From Pseudomonas frederiksbergensis (GTDB lineage Bacteria; Pseudomonadota; Gammaproteobacteria; Pseudomonadales; Pseudomonadaceae), in contig NZ_JQGJ02000001.1 in assembly GCF_000802155.2 (NCBI RefSeq), positions 1-64,000 on the forward strand: 64,000 bases of DNA, read 5' to 3'. Each line of letters starts with the position of its first letter. The first letter of the stretch is position 1. Of this stretch, positions 21,340 to 30,228 are shown piece after piece. The translations under genes and the position numbers were made by a program. The notes under the pieces are model-generated. The model was not told where the DNA came from and did not search any database. It saw only the letters and a program-made list of their open reading frames with translations.

Positions 21340-22443
21340 ATGGCCAACCTGAAAATCAAGAATCTGCAAAAAGGTTTCGAAGGTTTCTCGATCATCAAGG
21401 GCATCGACCTTGAGGTGAACGACCGTGAATTCGTAGTCTTTGTCGGCCCATCGGGCTGCGGCAAGTCCACGTTGCTGCGGCTGATCGCCGGCCTGGAAGA
21501 GGTCAGCGACGGCACCATCGAACTCGATGGCCGGGACATTACCGAAGTCAGCCCGGCCAAGCGCGACCTGGCGATGGTGTTCCAGACCTACGCCCTGTAC
21601 CCGCACATGAGCGTGCGCAAGAACATGTCCTTCGCCCTGGACCTGGCCGGCGTGCCCAAAGCCGACGTCGAGAAGAAGGTCAACGAAGCGGCGCGCATCC
21701 TCGAACTGGGACCGATGCTCGAGCGCAAGCCCAAGCAACTGTCCGGCGGCCAGCGCCAGCGCGTGGCAATCGGCCGGGCCATCGTACGCAATCCCAAGAT
21801 TTTCCTGTTCGACGAACCGCTGTCCAACCTCGACGCTGCCCTGCGCGTGCAGATGCGCCTGGAACTGGCGCGCCTGCATAAAGAACTGCAAGCGACCATG
21901 ATCTACGTGACCCACGACCAGGTCGAAGCCATGACCCTGGCCGATAAGGTCGTCGTACTCAACGGTGGGCGCATCGAACAGGTCGGCTCGCCGCTGGAGC
22001 TGTACCACCAACCGGCCAACCTGTTCGTGGCCGGATTTCTCGGCACGCCGAAGATGGGTTTCCTCAAGGGCAAGGTCACCGCTCTGGACGGCCAGGGTTG
22101 TGAAGTGCTGCTGGACGCCGGCACGCGTATCAACCTGCCGCGCAGTGGTGCCAACCTGAGCGTCGGCGGCGCGGTGACACTGGGGATTCGCCCGGAACAC
22201 CTGAACCTGGCCCAACCGGGCGATTGCACGCTGCGGGTGACCGCCGATGTCAGCGAGCGCCTGGGCAGCGACACTTTCTGCCACGTCGTCACCGCTTCCG
22301 GCGAAGCCTTGACCATGCGGGTGCGCGGCGACCTGGCGAGCCGATTCGGCGAGCAACTGGACCTGCACCTGGACGCCGAACACTGCCATTTATTCGATGC
22401 CGAGGGCGTAGCGGTTTCCCGCGCGCTGCGCGCTGCCGCCTGA
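21340..22443 (+). CDS. mtlK: polyol ABC transporter ATP-binding protein (MalK type)
   Basis: 367 residues. Walker [10 protein letters not shown] (about 37-45), Q-loop '[13 protein letters not shown]', signature LSGGQ (about 135), Walker B '[12 protein letters not shown]', H-loop 'YVTHDQ'. The C-terminal TOBE/regulatory region is at about 240-360 ('LGIRPEHL'). It energises MtlFG with one dimer per transporter. A good AGTGGAGG lies upstream of the ATG at 21340. Confidence 0.96.
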   Translation: MANLKIKNLQKGFEGFSIIKGIDLEVNDREFVVFVGPSGCGKSTLLRLIAGLEEVSDGTIELDGRDITEVSPAKRDLAMVFQTYALYPHMSVRKNMSFALDLAGVPKADVEKKVNEAARILELGPMLERKPKQLSGGQRQRVAIGRAIVRNPKIFLFDEPLSNLDAALRVQMRLELARLHKELQATMIYVTHDQVEAMTLADKVVVLNGGRIEQVGSPLELYHQPANLFVAGFLGTPKMGFLKGKVTALDGQGCEVLLDAGTRINLPRSGANLSVGGAVTLGIRPEHLNLAQPGDCTLRVTADVSERLGSDTFCHVVTASGEALTMRVRGDLASRFGEQLDLHLDAEHCHLFDAEGVAVSRALRAAA

Positions 22444-22459
22444 TAGCCGAGATTTTGCG

Positions 22460-23941
22460 ATGAAACTCAACCGACAGAACCTGCACAACCTCAACGCCGA
22501 GGTCGTCCTGCCCGCGTACAACCTGGACGACCGACGCCAAGGCATCGCCCACATCGGCGTCGGTGGCTTCCACCGTGCGCACCAGGCGTACTACACCGAT
22601 GCGTTGATGAACACTGGCGAAGGCCTCGACTGGGCCATTTGCGGCGTAGGCCTTCGCCCGGACGATCGCCGCGCCCGGGATGACCTGGCCGGCCAGGATT
22701 ACCTGTTCACCCTTTATGAACTGGGCGACACCGACGACACCGAAGTTCGCGTGATCGGCGCTATCACCGACATGCTGCTCGCCGAAGACAGCGCCCAGGC
22801 ATTGATCGACAAACTGGCCGACCCGCAGATCCGCATCGTCTCCCTGACCATCACCGAAGGTGGCTACTGCATCGACGACAGCAACGGCGAGTTCATGGCC
22901 CATCTGCCGCAGATCCAGCACGACCTGGCCCATCCCGACGAGCCGAAGACCGTGTTCGGCTTCCTCTGCGCTGCCCTGGCCAAGCGCCGCGCCGAGGGCA
23001 CGCCGGCGTTCACCCTGATGTCTTGCGACAACCTGCCCCACAACGGCGCCGTCACCCGCAAGGCGCTGCTGGCCTTCGCCGTGCTGCGCGATCCTGCGCT
23101 GGGCCAATGGATCGACCAGAACGTGAGCTTCCCCAACGCCATGGTCGACCGCATCACGCCGATGACCAGTAGCGCCCACCGCTTGCAACTGCATGACGAG
23201 CATGGCGTCGATGACGCATGGCCAGTGGTGTGCGAGCCGTTCGTGCAGTGGGTGCTCGAAGACAAGTTCGTCAATGGTCGCCCGGCCTGGGAAAACGTCG
23301 GCGTGCAATTCACCGACGACGTGTCGCCCTACGAAGAAATGAAGATCAAGCTGCTCAACGGCAGCCACCTTGCCCTGACCTACCTGGGTTTCCTCAAGGG
23401 TTATCGCTTCGTCCACGAAACCATGAACGACCCGTTGTTCGTGCGCTATATCCGCGCGTATATGGACTTGGACGTGACACCGCAGTTGGCGCCCGTGCCA
23501 GGCATCGACCTGACGCAATACAAGGACACCCTGGTGGAGCGCTTCTCCAACCAGGCCATCGCCGACCAACTGGAACGGGTGTGTTCGGATGGCTCGTCGA
23601 AATTCCCGAAATTCACCGTGCCGACCATCAATCGCCTGATTGCCGATGGGGGCGAGACCCGCCGCGCGGCATTGGTGGTGGCGGCCTGGGCGGTGTATCT
23701 GAAGGGCGTCGACGAAAATGGCACGACCTATTCGATCCCCGACCCTCGCGCGGCGTTCTGCCAGGCACTGGTGGCCGATGATGTCCTGGTGACCCAGCGG
23801 ATGCTGGACGTGGAAGAAATTTTTGGCACGGCTATCCCCCGATCACCCGAATTCGTGGCAGCCTTCGAGTGGTGTTGCAACAGCCTGCGCGAGCATGGGG
23901 TAACGAGAACGCTTGAGCGGGTGCTGGCTGAAGCGGATTAA
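22460..23941 (+). CDS. mtlD: mannitol 2-dehydrogenase
   Basis: 493 residues, polyol-specific long-chain dehydrogenase/reductase family. The N-terminal Rossmann segment is 'GIAHIGVGGFHRAHQAYYTD'. The catalytic region contains 'KIKLLNGSHLALTYLG', where the Lys of 'MKIKLLNGSH' with Asn and His forms the family's active site. It oxidises D-mannitol (also arabitol and sorbitol) to the 2-ketose with NAD+, giving fructose for MtlZ. It lies 16 bp after mtlK and is followed by a REP palindrome before mtlY. Confidence 0.96.
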   Translation: MKLNRQNLHNLNAEVVLPAYNLDDRRQGIAHIGVGGFHRAHQAYYTDALMNTGEGLDWAICGVGLRPDDRRARDDLAGQDYLFTLYELGDTDDTEVRVIGAITDMLLAEDSAQALIDKLADPQIRIVSLTITEGGYCIDDSNGEFMAHLPQIQHDLAHPDEPKTVFGFLCAALAKRRAEGTPAFTLMSCDNLPHNGAVTRKALLAFAVLRDPALGQWIDQNVSFPNAMVDRITPMTSSAHRLQLHDEHGVDDAWPVVCEPFVQWVLEDKFVNGRPAWENVGVQFTDDVSPYEEMKIKLLNGSHLALTYLGFLKGYRFVHETMNDPLFVRYIRAYMDLDVTPQLAPVPGIDLTQYKDTLVERFSNQAIADQLERVCSDGSSKFPKFTVPTINRLIADGGETRRAALVVAAWAVYLKGVDENGTTYSIPDPRAAFCQALVADDVLVTQRMLDVEEIFGTAIPRSPEFVAAFEWCCNSLREHGVTRTLERVLAEAD

Positions 23942-23957
23942 TGCCTGGACGCATTTT

Positions 23958-23989
23958 TTGTGGCGAGGGGATTCATCCCCTCGCCACAA
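23958..23989. repeat. REP palindrome between mtlD and mtlY
   Basis: Perfect 14-bp inverted repeat TTGTGGCGAGGGGA (23958-23971) / TCCCCTCGCCACAA (23976-23989) around a TTCA loop, the same TGTGGCGAGGG family as the other REPs here. No T-tract follows, so it is not a classical terminator. It may tune mtlY/mtlZ expression relative to mtlD. Confidence 0.9.
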
Positions 23990-24042
23990 GTCATTCCATT
24001 GCCACAGGTTTTGTGTTTTGTTCTTTTGATCCGAGGATTTCC

Positions 24043-25530
24043 ATGGCAAACCAACAATTGTTCCTGGGCATCGACTGCGGCACCCAAGGCACCAAGGCCC
24101 TGATCCTGGACTCGGTCAGTGGCCAGGTGCTCGGCCAGGGCGCCGCTGCCCATAGCATGATCAGCGGTGCCAACGGCCGCCGTGAACAAGACCCCCAGCA
24201 ATGGCTCGATGCGTTCACCCAGGCCACTCGACAGGCATTGGCAGACGCGAACGTCGACGGCCGCGCCATCCTCGGTATCGGTGTCTCCGGCCAGCAACAC
24301 GGCCTGGTGCTGCTCGATGACCAAGGTCAGGTGCTGCGCCCGGCAAAACTGTGGTGCGACACCGAGACCACGCCGGAAAACGACCGACTCCTGGCGCACC
24401 TGGGCGGTGAAGACGGCAGCCTTGAACGCCTCGGCGTGGTGATTGCGCCGGGCTACACGGTTTCCAAACTGCTCTGGACCCAGCAACAGCATCCCCTGGT
24501 CTTCGAGCGCATCGCCAGTGTCCTGCTGCCCCATGACTACCTCAACTACTGGCTCACCGGCCGCCATTGCAGCGAATACGGCGATGCCTCGGGCACCGGC
24601 TATTTCAACGTGCGCACCCGCCAATGGGACGTCGAGCTGCTGCGCCATATCGACCCCAGCGGCCGACTGCAATCGGCGTTGCCCGAACTGATCGAGGCTC
24701 ACCAACCCGTCGGCCGGATCCTGCCGGAAATCGCCGCGCACCTGGGGCTCAATCCCGCGGCGATAGTATCCAGCGGTGGCGGTGACAACATGATGGGTGC
24801 CATCGGCACCGGTAATATCCAGCCCGGCGTAATCACCATGAGCCTCGGCTCCTCTGGCACCGTGTATGCCTTTGGAGCGGAGCCTACCGTCAGCCCGCAA
24901 GCGTCGGTGGCAACCTTTTGTTCTTCCAGCGGTGGTTGGCTGCCGCTGATCTGCACCATGAACCTGACCAACGCCACCGGGGCGATTCGCGAGCTGCTGG
25001 ACCTGGACATCGACACCTTCAACACCCTGGTAACCCAGGCGCCGATCGGTGCGGAGGGCGTCTGCATGCTGCCGTTCCTCAACGGCGAACGCGTCCCCGC
25101 CCTGCCCCACGCCACCGGCAGCCTCCTCGGGCTGACGACCACCAACCTGACCCGGGCCAATCTGTGCCGCGCGGTCGTCGAAGGCACGACGTTCGGCCTG
25201 CGCTACGGCCTGGACCTGTTGCGCGCCAACGGCCTGAAGGCACAAAGCATCCGCTTGATCGGCGGCGGCTCGAAGAGCGCGGCCTGGCGGCAGATCGTCG
25301 CCGATATCATGGACACCACCGTCATCTGCACCGAGCAGAGCGAGGCGGCTGCGTTGGGTGCGGCGATCCAGGCGGCGTGGTGTCATTCAGGCGCGCAAGA
25401 CGGCCTGGCCGAACTCTGCGAGCGCTGCGTCAAGCTCGACCCGGCCAGCGAAACCCGGCCAAACGCTGCGCGTGTCGAAGCGTCCCAGCAGGCTTATGAA
25501 ATTTATCGGCAACACGTCGCGACCCTTTGA
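24043..25530 (+). CDS. mtlY: xylulokinase-type carbohydrate kinase
   Basis: 495 residues, FGGY family. N-terminal phosphate-binding motif 'LGIDCGTQGTKAL' (about 8-20), 'GVSGQQHGLV' substrate loop, catalytic Asp region 'NMMGAIGTGNI', C-terminal 'LIGGGSKSAAWRQIVADI' adenosine motif. It phosphorylates D-xylulose from arabitol oxidation by MtlD, extending the operon beyond mannitol. The start is the ATG at 24043, preceded by CCGAGGAT; the frame opens farther upstream through the REP, which is not credible coding sequence. Confidence 0.93.
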   Translation: MANQQLFLGIDCGTQGTKALILDSVSGQVLGQGAAAHSMISGANGRREQDPQQWLDAFTQATRQALADANVDGRAILGIGVSGQQHGLVLLDDQGQVLRPAKLWCDTETTPENDRLLAHLGGEDGSLERLGVVIAPGYTVSKLLWTQQQHPLVFERIASVLLPHDYLNYWLTGRHCSEYGDASGTGYFNVRTRQWDVELLRHIDPSGRLQSALPELIEAHQPVGRILPEIAAHLGLNPAAIVSSGGGDNMMGAIGTGNIQPGVITMSLGSSGTVYAFGAEPTVSPQASVATFCSSSGGWLPLICTMNLTNATGAIRELLDLDIDTFNTLVTQAPIGAEGVCMLPFLNGERVPALPHATGSLLGLTTTNLTRANLCRAVVEGTTFGLRYGLDLLRANGLKAQSIRLIGGGSKSAAWRQIVADIMDTTVICTEQSEAAALGAAIQAAWCHSGAQDGLAELCERCVKLDPASETRPNAARVEASQQAYEIYRQHVATL

Positions 25531-25542
25531 GAGCAGGCAATT

Positions 25543-26484
25543 ATGTATTTGGTGTGTGGTGAAGCGCTGTTTGATTTCTTTAGCGCAAACGAAGCGGGAA
25601 CTCCGGCTTCGCAAGTAAATTACAAGGCGATTGCCGGTGGCTCGCCCTTCAACGTGGCGGTGGGACTGCGTCGGCTAGGGGTTGAATCGGCGCTGCTTAC
25701 CGGGCTTTCCACTGACTACCTGGGCCGTCGCCTGCATCAAGTGCTGGTCGATGAAGGCGTCAGCACTCGGTTTGCCCATGATTTCGACGCGCCAACAACC
25801 TTGGCGATGGTCGCCGTCGGGGCCAATGGCTCGCCGCACTACAGCTTCCGTGGCGAAGGCTGCGCGGACCGGCAACTGAACCTGGCACATCTGCCGGAGC
25901 TGGGTCCGGAGGTGCGCGGCTTGCACGTCGGCTCGTTTTCCCTGGTGGTGCAGCCAGTCGGCGACACGCTGCTTACGCTGGTTCAGCGCGAGAGCGGCAA
26001 ACGCTTAATCAGCCTGGACCCGAACGTGCGGCTCAACCCGCAACCGGATATCGAGTTGTGGCGCTCGCGGATCGCGACACTGGTTGAGTATGCCGACCTG
26101 ATCAAAGTCAGCGATGAAGACCTGAGCCTGCTGTATCCCGGCCAAGACCCGCAGGTGGTCATTGGTAGCTGGCTGGAGCATCGTTGCCAACTGGCATTCC
26201 TGACCCGTGGTGGCCAGGGCGCGACGGTGTTCAGCCGCCAGCATGGGGTATGGTCGCTCCCCGCTTGCCCGGTGCAAATTGCCGATACCGTGGGCGCAGG
26301 CGACACCTTCCAGGCGGCACTGATCGCCTGGCTGACCGAACAGCAATTGGATGATGTGGAGGGTTTGCATTCGCTGGACGCTGGGCAAATCGGCAAGATG
26401 CTCGACTTCGCCATGCGCGCTGCTGCGTTGACCTGCACTAAAACCGGGCCGGACCTGCCGTACCGCCAGCAACTGGACCAATAA
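25543..26484 (+). CDS. mtlZ: fructokinase (PfkB/ribokinase family)
   Basis: 313 residues. N-terminal 'YLVCGEALFDFF' strand, 'GGSPFNVAVGLRRLG' PfkB signature 1, and C-terminal signature 2 'DTVGAGDTFQAALIAWL' (anion hole GAGD, catalytic Asp; about residues 248-264). It phosphorylates fructose produced by MtlD to fructose-6-phosphate. Last gene of the mtl operon, 12 bp after mtlY. A hairpin without a clear T-run follows at 26501-26534. Confidence 0.95.
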   Translation: MYLVCGEALFDFFSANEAGTPASQVNYKAIAGGSPFNVAVGLRRLGVESALLTGLSTDYLGRRLHQVLVDEGVSTRFAHDFDAPTTLAMVAVGANGSPHYSFRGEGCADRQLNLAHLPELGPEVRGLHVGSFSLVVQPVGDTLLTLVQRESGKRLISLDPNVRLNPQPDIELWRSRIATLVEYADLIKVSDEDLSLLYPGQDPQVVIGSWLEHRCQLAFLTRGGQGATVFSRQHGVWSLPACPVQIADTVGAGDTFQAALIAWLTEQQLDDVEGLHSLDAGQIGKMLDFAMRAAALTCTKTGPDLPYRQQLDQ

Positions 26485-26500
26485 ACGTCTTCAGAGACTC

Positions 26501-26534
26501 GACGCCGGGCTCGAAGGGATCGGACCCGGGCGTC
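26501..26534. terminator. hairpin between convergent mtlZ and DUF1652 genes
   Basis: GACGCCGGG (26501-26509) pairs with CCCGGGCGTC (26525-26534) with one bulged base. There is no T-tract on either side, so intrinsic termination is uncertain. It may protect both 3' ends. Confidence 0.35.
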
Positions 26535-26557
26535 AAGTCAAGAAAGCCGGACTACGT

Positions 26558-26836
26558 TTAGCGCCCGCTCATTCGATGCTGCTGATGGAAATAATTCCCT
26601 GAACCCTGGCCGTGATCGAGTTCGGTCCGCAGTTCGGCAATCAGATCATTGATCGCACGGCAGCCCGTGAGCTTGGTGGCATCGATGTCGCTCTTGATCA
26701 GCGCCACACGATCGGTTTCATGATCGTCGTAGATCTTGACGGTCATGGACAGGTCCGGTGACAACGTGCATTGGGACCGCTTGGGCAGCAGGCTGCTTTC
26801 AATGATGTTTCGCATTTCGAGGGCAGATAAAAACAT
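26558..26836 (-). CDS. DUF1652 family protein
   Basis: 92 residues. 'MFLSALEMRNIIESSLLPKR' followed by Cys, 'CTLSPDLSMTVKIYD' and 'CRAINDLIAELRTEL' match the Pseudomonas DUF1652 pattern as I know it: a small acidic alpha/beta protein of unknown function. The start at 26836 is set by AGGAGAG seven bases upstream; the frame is open to 27175, but that extension has no recognisable sequence. Convergent with mtlZ. No secretion signal. Confidence 0.85.
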   Translation of the reverse strand: MFLSALEMRNIIESSLLPKRSQCTLSPDLSMTVKIYDDHETDRVALIKSDIDATKLTGCRAINDLIAELRTELDHGQGSGNYFHQQHRMSGR

Positions 26837-27215
26837 GGCAACTCTCTCCTGTTGAGCCAGCCAATTTATGTTCACGACGGCGGTATTTTCGTCCGATTCT
26901 TCCCTGCGGACTGGACTAGGAATGCCGTGCCGTTCGTTCATTTTTGGCGTTTCTGGTGTTGGGGCCCGTAGATCGGGCTCCTGTATCCAGCCGCAATAAA
27001 TATGCCCATATCCTGATACATCCAGGTTGTGACAAATCAAAGACTTAGCCAGCAAGGCCGACGTACGGGTCATGCAAAATGCATGGAGCCAGTCTTTCTT
27101 CCATGCAAACTGCAATCGCGCCGTTCGGCTTGCCAGGCTCAGAGTAGCCATTATTTCGACTTCATGGCCGGGCATCCGTCGGGTGACTCAAAAATATGTG
27201 CAGCGCCATTCAAAA
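26837..27215. other. intergenic region, no gene recognised
   Basis: 379 bp between the DUF1652 start and the threonine dehydratase stop, both minus strand. I see no conserved protein, tRNA or strong terminator. It probably contains the DUF1652 promoter. Translation past the dehydratase stop in all three minus frames gives no ACT-domain remnant. Confidence 0.6.
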
Positions 27216-28223
27216 TCAGGCGATTGCCACCGCTGCGCGTTCAGCCACGTGGCGCAAACTGTCGAAGTTGATGTTGGCGCCGGAGTTGATGGCAACCAGC
27301 GTTTGGCCTTGCGCTGCGCTTTGCGCCACGTATTGCTTGATACCTGCCACCGCCAGCGCGCCGGAGGGCTCGGTGATCGAGCGGGTATCGTCATAGATAT
27401 CCCTGATCGCTGCGCAGAGCTGATCATTGGCTACAGTCATCACTTCATCGACACAGAAACGACATATATCGAAACCATGGGCACCGATTTGCGCCACTGC
27501 CACGCCATCGGCAAAGGTGCCCACTGCAGGGAGCGTCACCCGTGTGCCGGCCGCCAGTGCGGCTTGCAGGCATGCGGAGTGTTCCGATTCGACGCCGATG
27601 ATGCGGATCTCCGGACGCAGGTATTTGACATATGCCGCCACCCCGGCGATCAGGCCGCCGCCGCCCACCGGAACAAAAATAGCGTCCAGCCGGCCCGGAT
27701 GCTGGCGCAGGATTTCCATCGCAACGGTTCCCTGGCCGGCGATGACATCCGGATCGTCAAACGGCGAAACGAATTCCCGCCCTGTCCGGCGAGCCAGGTC
27801 CAGCGCGAACGCCAGGGCAAACGGGAAGCTTTCGCCGTGCAACAGCGCCTCGGCGCCTCGGCTACGCACACCCGTCACTTTCAGCTCTGGGGTGGTCAGC
27901 GGCATGACTATGCAGGCCGAAACGCCCAGCTCCCGTGCCGCCAGCGCTACGCCTTGGGCATGATTGCCCGCCGAGGCCGTGATGACACCACGGCTGCGCT
28001 GCTCCTGGGTCAGTTGCACCAACTTGTTATAGGCACCGCGGATCTTGAAGGAAAAGGTCGGCTGAAGATCTTCACGCTTGAGCAGGATCCGGTTGCCCAA
28101 GGCCTGGGACAACGCAGGAGCCGCCTGCAACGGCGTGGCCACCGCCAGCTCGTAGACCGGCGCGGCGAGAATTTTCTTCACGTAATGTTCCAGCAAATCC
28201 TGCTCGGCGCTGGTCGGGGTCAT
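27216..28223 (-). CDS. threonine dehydratase, short form without ACT domain
   Basis: 335 residues, PLP fold type II. PLP Lys in 'FSFKIRGAYNKL' (about residue 60), Asn in 'ASAGNHAQG', phosphate-binding glycine loop 'VPVGGGGLIAG', C-terminal 'AINSGANINFDSLRHVAER'. It deaminates L-threonine to 2-oxobutyrate, the first step of isoleucine synthesis (or catabolism, in TdcB-like forms). Full biosynthetic IlvA continues after HVAER with about 170 residues of ACT-type regulatory domain; here it stops six residues later. Feedback inhibition by isoleucine through that domain is therefore absent. An attenuator-like leader lies directly upstream, which argues for a biosynthetic role. Confidence 0.9.
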   Translation of the reverse strand: MTPTSAEQDLLEHYVKKILAAPVYELAVATPLQAAPALSQALGNRILLKREDLQPTFSFKIRGAYNKLVQLTQEQRSRGVITASAGNHAQGVALAARELGVSACIVMPLTTPELKVTGVRSRGAEALLHGESFPFALAFALDLARRTGREFVSPFDDPDVIAGQGTVAMEILRQHPGRLDAIFVPVGGGGLIAGVAAYVKYLRPEIRIIGVESEHSACLQAALAAGTRVTLPAVGTFADGVAVAQIGAHGFDICRFCVDEVMTVANDQLCAAIRDIYDDTRSITEPSGALAVAGIKQYVAQSAAQGQTLVAINSGANINFDSLRHVAERAAVAIA

Positions 28224-28261
28224 GGCGGTCTCCTGGTTCTGAGAGAGTCCCGGAGACAGAA

Positions 28262-28288
28262 AGAAAAAACCCGCCTCTAGGGCGGGTT
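28262..28288 (-). terminator. attenuator terminator before threonine dehydratase
   Basis: On the minus strand AACCCGCC / GGCGGGTT form a perfect 8-bp stem (28288-28281 with 28275-28268) with a 5-nt loop, followed by TTTTTT (28269-28264). It lies 12 bp after the leader-peptide stop and about 40 bp before the structural gene, which is the position of a transcription attenuator. Confidence 0.85.
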
Positions 28289-28299
28289 CGGTGCAGCCG

Positions 28300-28368
28300 T
28301 CAGCTAGCCCGCCAATAAGGAATGGCGGTAATAATGCTTGGCTGGCTGCGCAATGGTGTGGAAGTCAT
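28300..28368 (-). CDS. putative attenuator leader peptide (22 aa)
   Basis: ATG at 28368 to TGA at 28302-28300. It reads Met-Thr-Ser-Thr-Pro-Leu, then after seven residues a run Ile-Ile-Thr-Ala-Ile-Pro-Tyr-Trp. The Ile and Thr control codons match the product and substrate of the downstream enzyme. The codons ACC GCC (28329-28324) form strand 1 of a hairpin with GGCGG (28313-28309). That strand 2 can alternatively pair with CCCGCC (28286-28281), the left arm of the terminator. No Shine-Dalgarno is evident and the predicted transcription start falls at about the ATG, so the leader may be read from a leaderless transcript. Confidence 0.72.
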   Translation of the reverse strand: MTSTPLRSQPSIITAIPYWRAS

Positions 28369-28374
28369 GGTTGG

Positions 28375-28403
28375 AAACTAGCCGCGACCGCTTGGCAAGT
28401 CAA
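28375..28403 (-). promoter_or_regulatory. candidate promoter for leader peptide and threonine dehydratase
   Basis: Minus strand: TTGACT (28403-28398), 17-bp spacer, TAGTTT (28380-28375). The -35 box is strong and the -10 box weak. The predicted start, about 7 bp downstream, falls at the leader ATG. Confidence 0.45.
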
Positions 28404-28427
28404 TCAAAATCCCAACCTGCGCATTCC

Positions 28428-28457
28428 TGTGGCGAGGGAGCTTGCTCCCGCGCCACA
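28428..28457. repeat. REP palindrome downstream of the sugar dehydrogenase
   Basis: TGTGGCG...CGCCACA palindrome with a GGGAGC/GCTCCC inner stem, of the same REP family as those in the mtl operon. It lies just after the stop of the minus-strand dehydrogenase gene and upstream of the threonine dehydratase leader promoter. Confidence 0.85.
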
Positions 28458-28478
28458 AAGAGCTTGATCGCATCGCCG

Positions 28479-29627
28479 TTATTTCAGACCGACTTTGTAC
28501 AGCGCACCGTCGTCTTCATCTGTCAGCACATAGAGGAAACCATCCGGGCCCTGGCGAACGTCCCGGATACGTTCCTTGAGTTCACCCAGCAAGCGCTCCT
28601 CATGAACGACCTTGTCGCCCTCGAATTCCAGGCGGATCAGGTCCTTGGACACCAACGCCCCGATAAACGCGTTGCGTTGCCAGGGCTTGAAGCGGTCATT
28701 GTCATAGAACGCCATGCCGCTGAGCCCTGGCGACACCTGCCAGACATGGTGCGGCCCGACGGTGCCTTCGACGGTCTTGCCCTGGGCCTCGGGGATCGGC
28801 GCGCCTGAATAGTTGTCGCCGTGGGTCGCCAGCGGCCAGCCATAGTTCTTGCCCCGCTCGACGATGTTCAACTCGTCACCGCCCTTGGGGCCGTGCTCGT
28901 TCTCCCACACCGTGCCGTTCCACGGGTTGAGCGCAGCGCCCTGGGGGTTGCGCAGGCCGTACGACCAGATCTCCGGGCGTACGTTCTTCTGACCGACAAA
29001 GGGGTTGTCGTCAGGCACCTTGCCGTCGGGGTAGATCCGCACGATCTTGCCCTGCAACTTGTCCAGGTCCTGGGCGGTCGGGCGATCGTTGTTTTCCCCC
29101 AGGGTGATGAACAGGTAGCCGTCCCGGTCGAACACCAGGCGGGAGCCGAAGTGATTGCCGGTGGAGAGCTTGGGCTGTTGTCGGAAAATCACGTCGAAAC
29201 CGTCGAGGCTTTTCAAGTCCTTGGACAGTTGCCCCCGGCCCACGGCGGTACCGGCCTTGCCGTCCTTACCGGCCTCGGCGTAGGACAGGTAAATCGTACG
29301 GTCCTGCTTGAAGTCCGGCGACAGCACCACATCCAGCAAACCACCCTGCCCCTTGGCCCAGACCTCGGGAACACCGTTCAACGGTGCGGATAATTTGCCA
29401 TCGGTGCCCACAAACCGCAGGTTGCCGGCGCGCTCCGTCACCAGCATGCCCTGCTGGTCGGGCAAGAACGCCACGGACCAGGGATGCTCGAGCCCCCTGA
29501 CCACGGTTGTCACTTCGAGGGTGCCTTCCTCGCTCTTCAGTGCCTGCACTTGCGCGGCGAAGACTGGCGTGGCGAAGACCACCATAGCGCTGGCACACAG
29601 GGTGGTCCGGATTGTTTTACGCAACAT
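28479..29627 (-). CDS. PQQ-type soluble sugar dehydrogenase (YliI/Asd-like), periplasmic
   Basis: 382 residues with a Sec signal (about 1-25, ending VFAAQ). Six-bladed beta-propeller of the glucose/sorbosone dehydrogenase family: 'LEHPWSVAFLPDQQGMLVTERAG' blade 1, 'STGNHFGSRLVFDRDGYLFITLGE' (His/Arg active-site region), 'WENEHGPKGGDELN', 'VRQGPDGFLYVLTDE'. It oxidises aldoses in the periplasm with PQQ, passing electrons to the respiratory chain. Start at ATG 29627 with AAGGAAG upstream. Monocistronic, followed by a REP. Confidence 0.9.
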   Translation of the reverse strand: MLRKTIRTTLCASAMVVFATPVFAAQVQALKSEEGTLEVTTVVRGLEHPWSVAFLPDQQGMLVTERAGNLRFVGTDGKLSAPLNGVPEVWAKGQGGLLDVVLSPDFKQDRTIYLSYAEAGKDGKAGTAVGRGQLSKDLKSLDGFDVIFRQQPKLSTGNHFGSRLVFDRDGYLFITLGENNDRPTAQDLDKLQGKIVRIYPDGKVPDDNPFVGQKNVRPEIWSYGLRNPQGAALNPWNGTVWENEHGPKGGDELNIVERGKNYGWPLATHGDNYSGAPIPEAQGKTVEGTVGPHHVWQVSPGLSGMAFYDNDRFKPWQRNAFIGALVSKDLIRLEFEGDKVVHEERLLGELKERIRDVRQGPDGFLYVLTDEDDGALYKVGLK

Positions 29628-29667
29628 GCACACTTCCTTCTGTGGTGATGTGGATCAGGACGGCGCC

Positions 29668-30006
29668 TCAGCGATTGCCGTTATTCATGTTCCTGGGAGG
29701 TGTCGGGGATTCGATGGTGGGGCGTGGCGAGCCGGGAGCCGAGCCAGCCCGGGGGTAACCATTGCCGATGCCGCCGTTTTCCAAGGTCGGAGGGCGTGGC
29801 ACCGGCACTGTCGGGTTGCTGCGAATCGTCGGCACGTTGGGCTGGGTGCCCTGCATGCTGTTGGGATTGGCCCGGCGGATCGGGCTGTTGTATGGGTTGT
29901 TGTTGCCCGGCAGGTTCTGGGCCAGCACTGGCCCCACGCCCGGCGTGACCGCTTGCGCGGCGGCGCTCATTGATAGCGCGGTTAGAACGAGTATCAGCCT
30001 GTTCAT
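29668..30006 (-). CDS. small secreted Pro/Asn-rich protein
   Basis: 112 residues. N-terminal signal peptide ('LILVLTALSMSAAAQA', cleavage at about residue 20). The mature part is low-complexity, rich in Pro, Asn, Gly and Arg ('PGNNNPYNSPIRRANPNS', 'PTPPRNMNNGNR'), with no cysteine and no catalytic motif. A strong GGGAGG precedes the ATG at 30006. It is 40 bp upstream of the sugar dehydrogenase on the same strand, so they may be cotranscribed. Function unknown; periplasmic or secreted. Confidence 0.7.
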   Translation of the reverse strand: MNRLILVLTALSMSAAAQAVTPGVGPVLAQNLPGNNNPYNSPIRRANPNSMQGTQPNVPTIRSNPTVPVPRPPTLENGGIGNGYPRAGSAPGSPRPTIESPTPPRNMNNGNR

Positions 30007-30228
30007 GGAACCTCCCAGCGACACGGTGATGACACCGGCATATCGAAAGCACGCTACGCCGCAGGTTCGTTGTTGTTAAGCGAAATATCCCCGCGAAGAT
30101 GTAACTAGGCATCTCCGCTGCCAGGCTATTCCAAGCGGCCAACCGCAGCCAGCCGGCGGCCGGCGGAAACTTTTTCCAAGCCCTGGGGGTCACCAGAGAG
30201 ACCATTCACCGGTAAGGAAAATTGCACC

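Noticed and set aside
26837..27175. N-terminal extension of the DUF1652 protein
   Set aside because: The frame stays open but the extension has no family resemblance, and a good Shine-Dalgarno marks the start at 26836.
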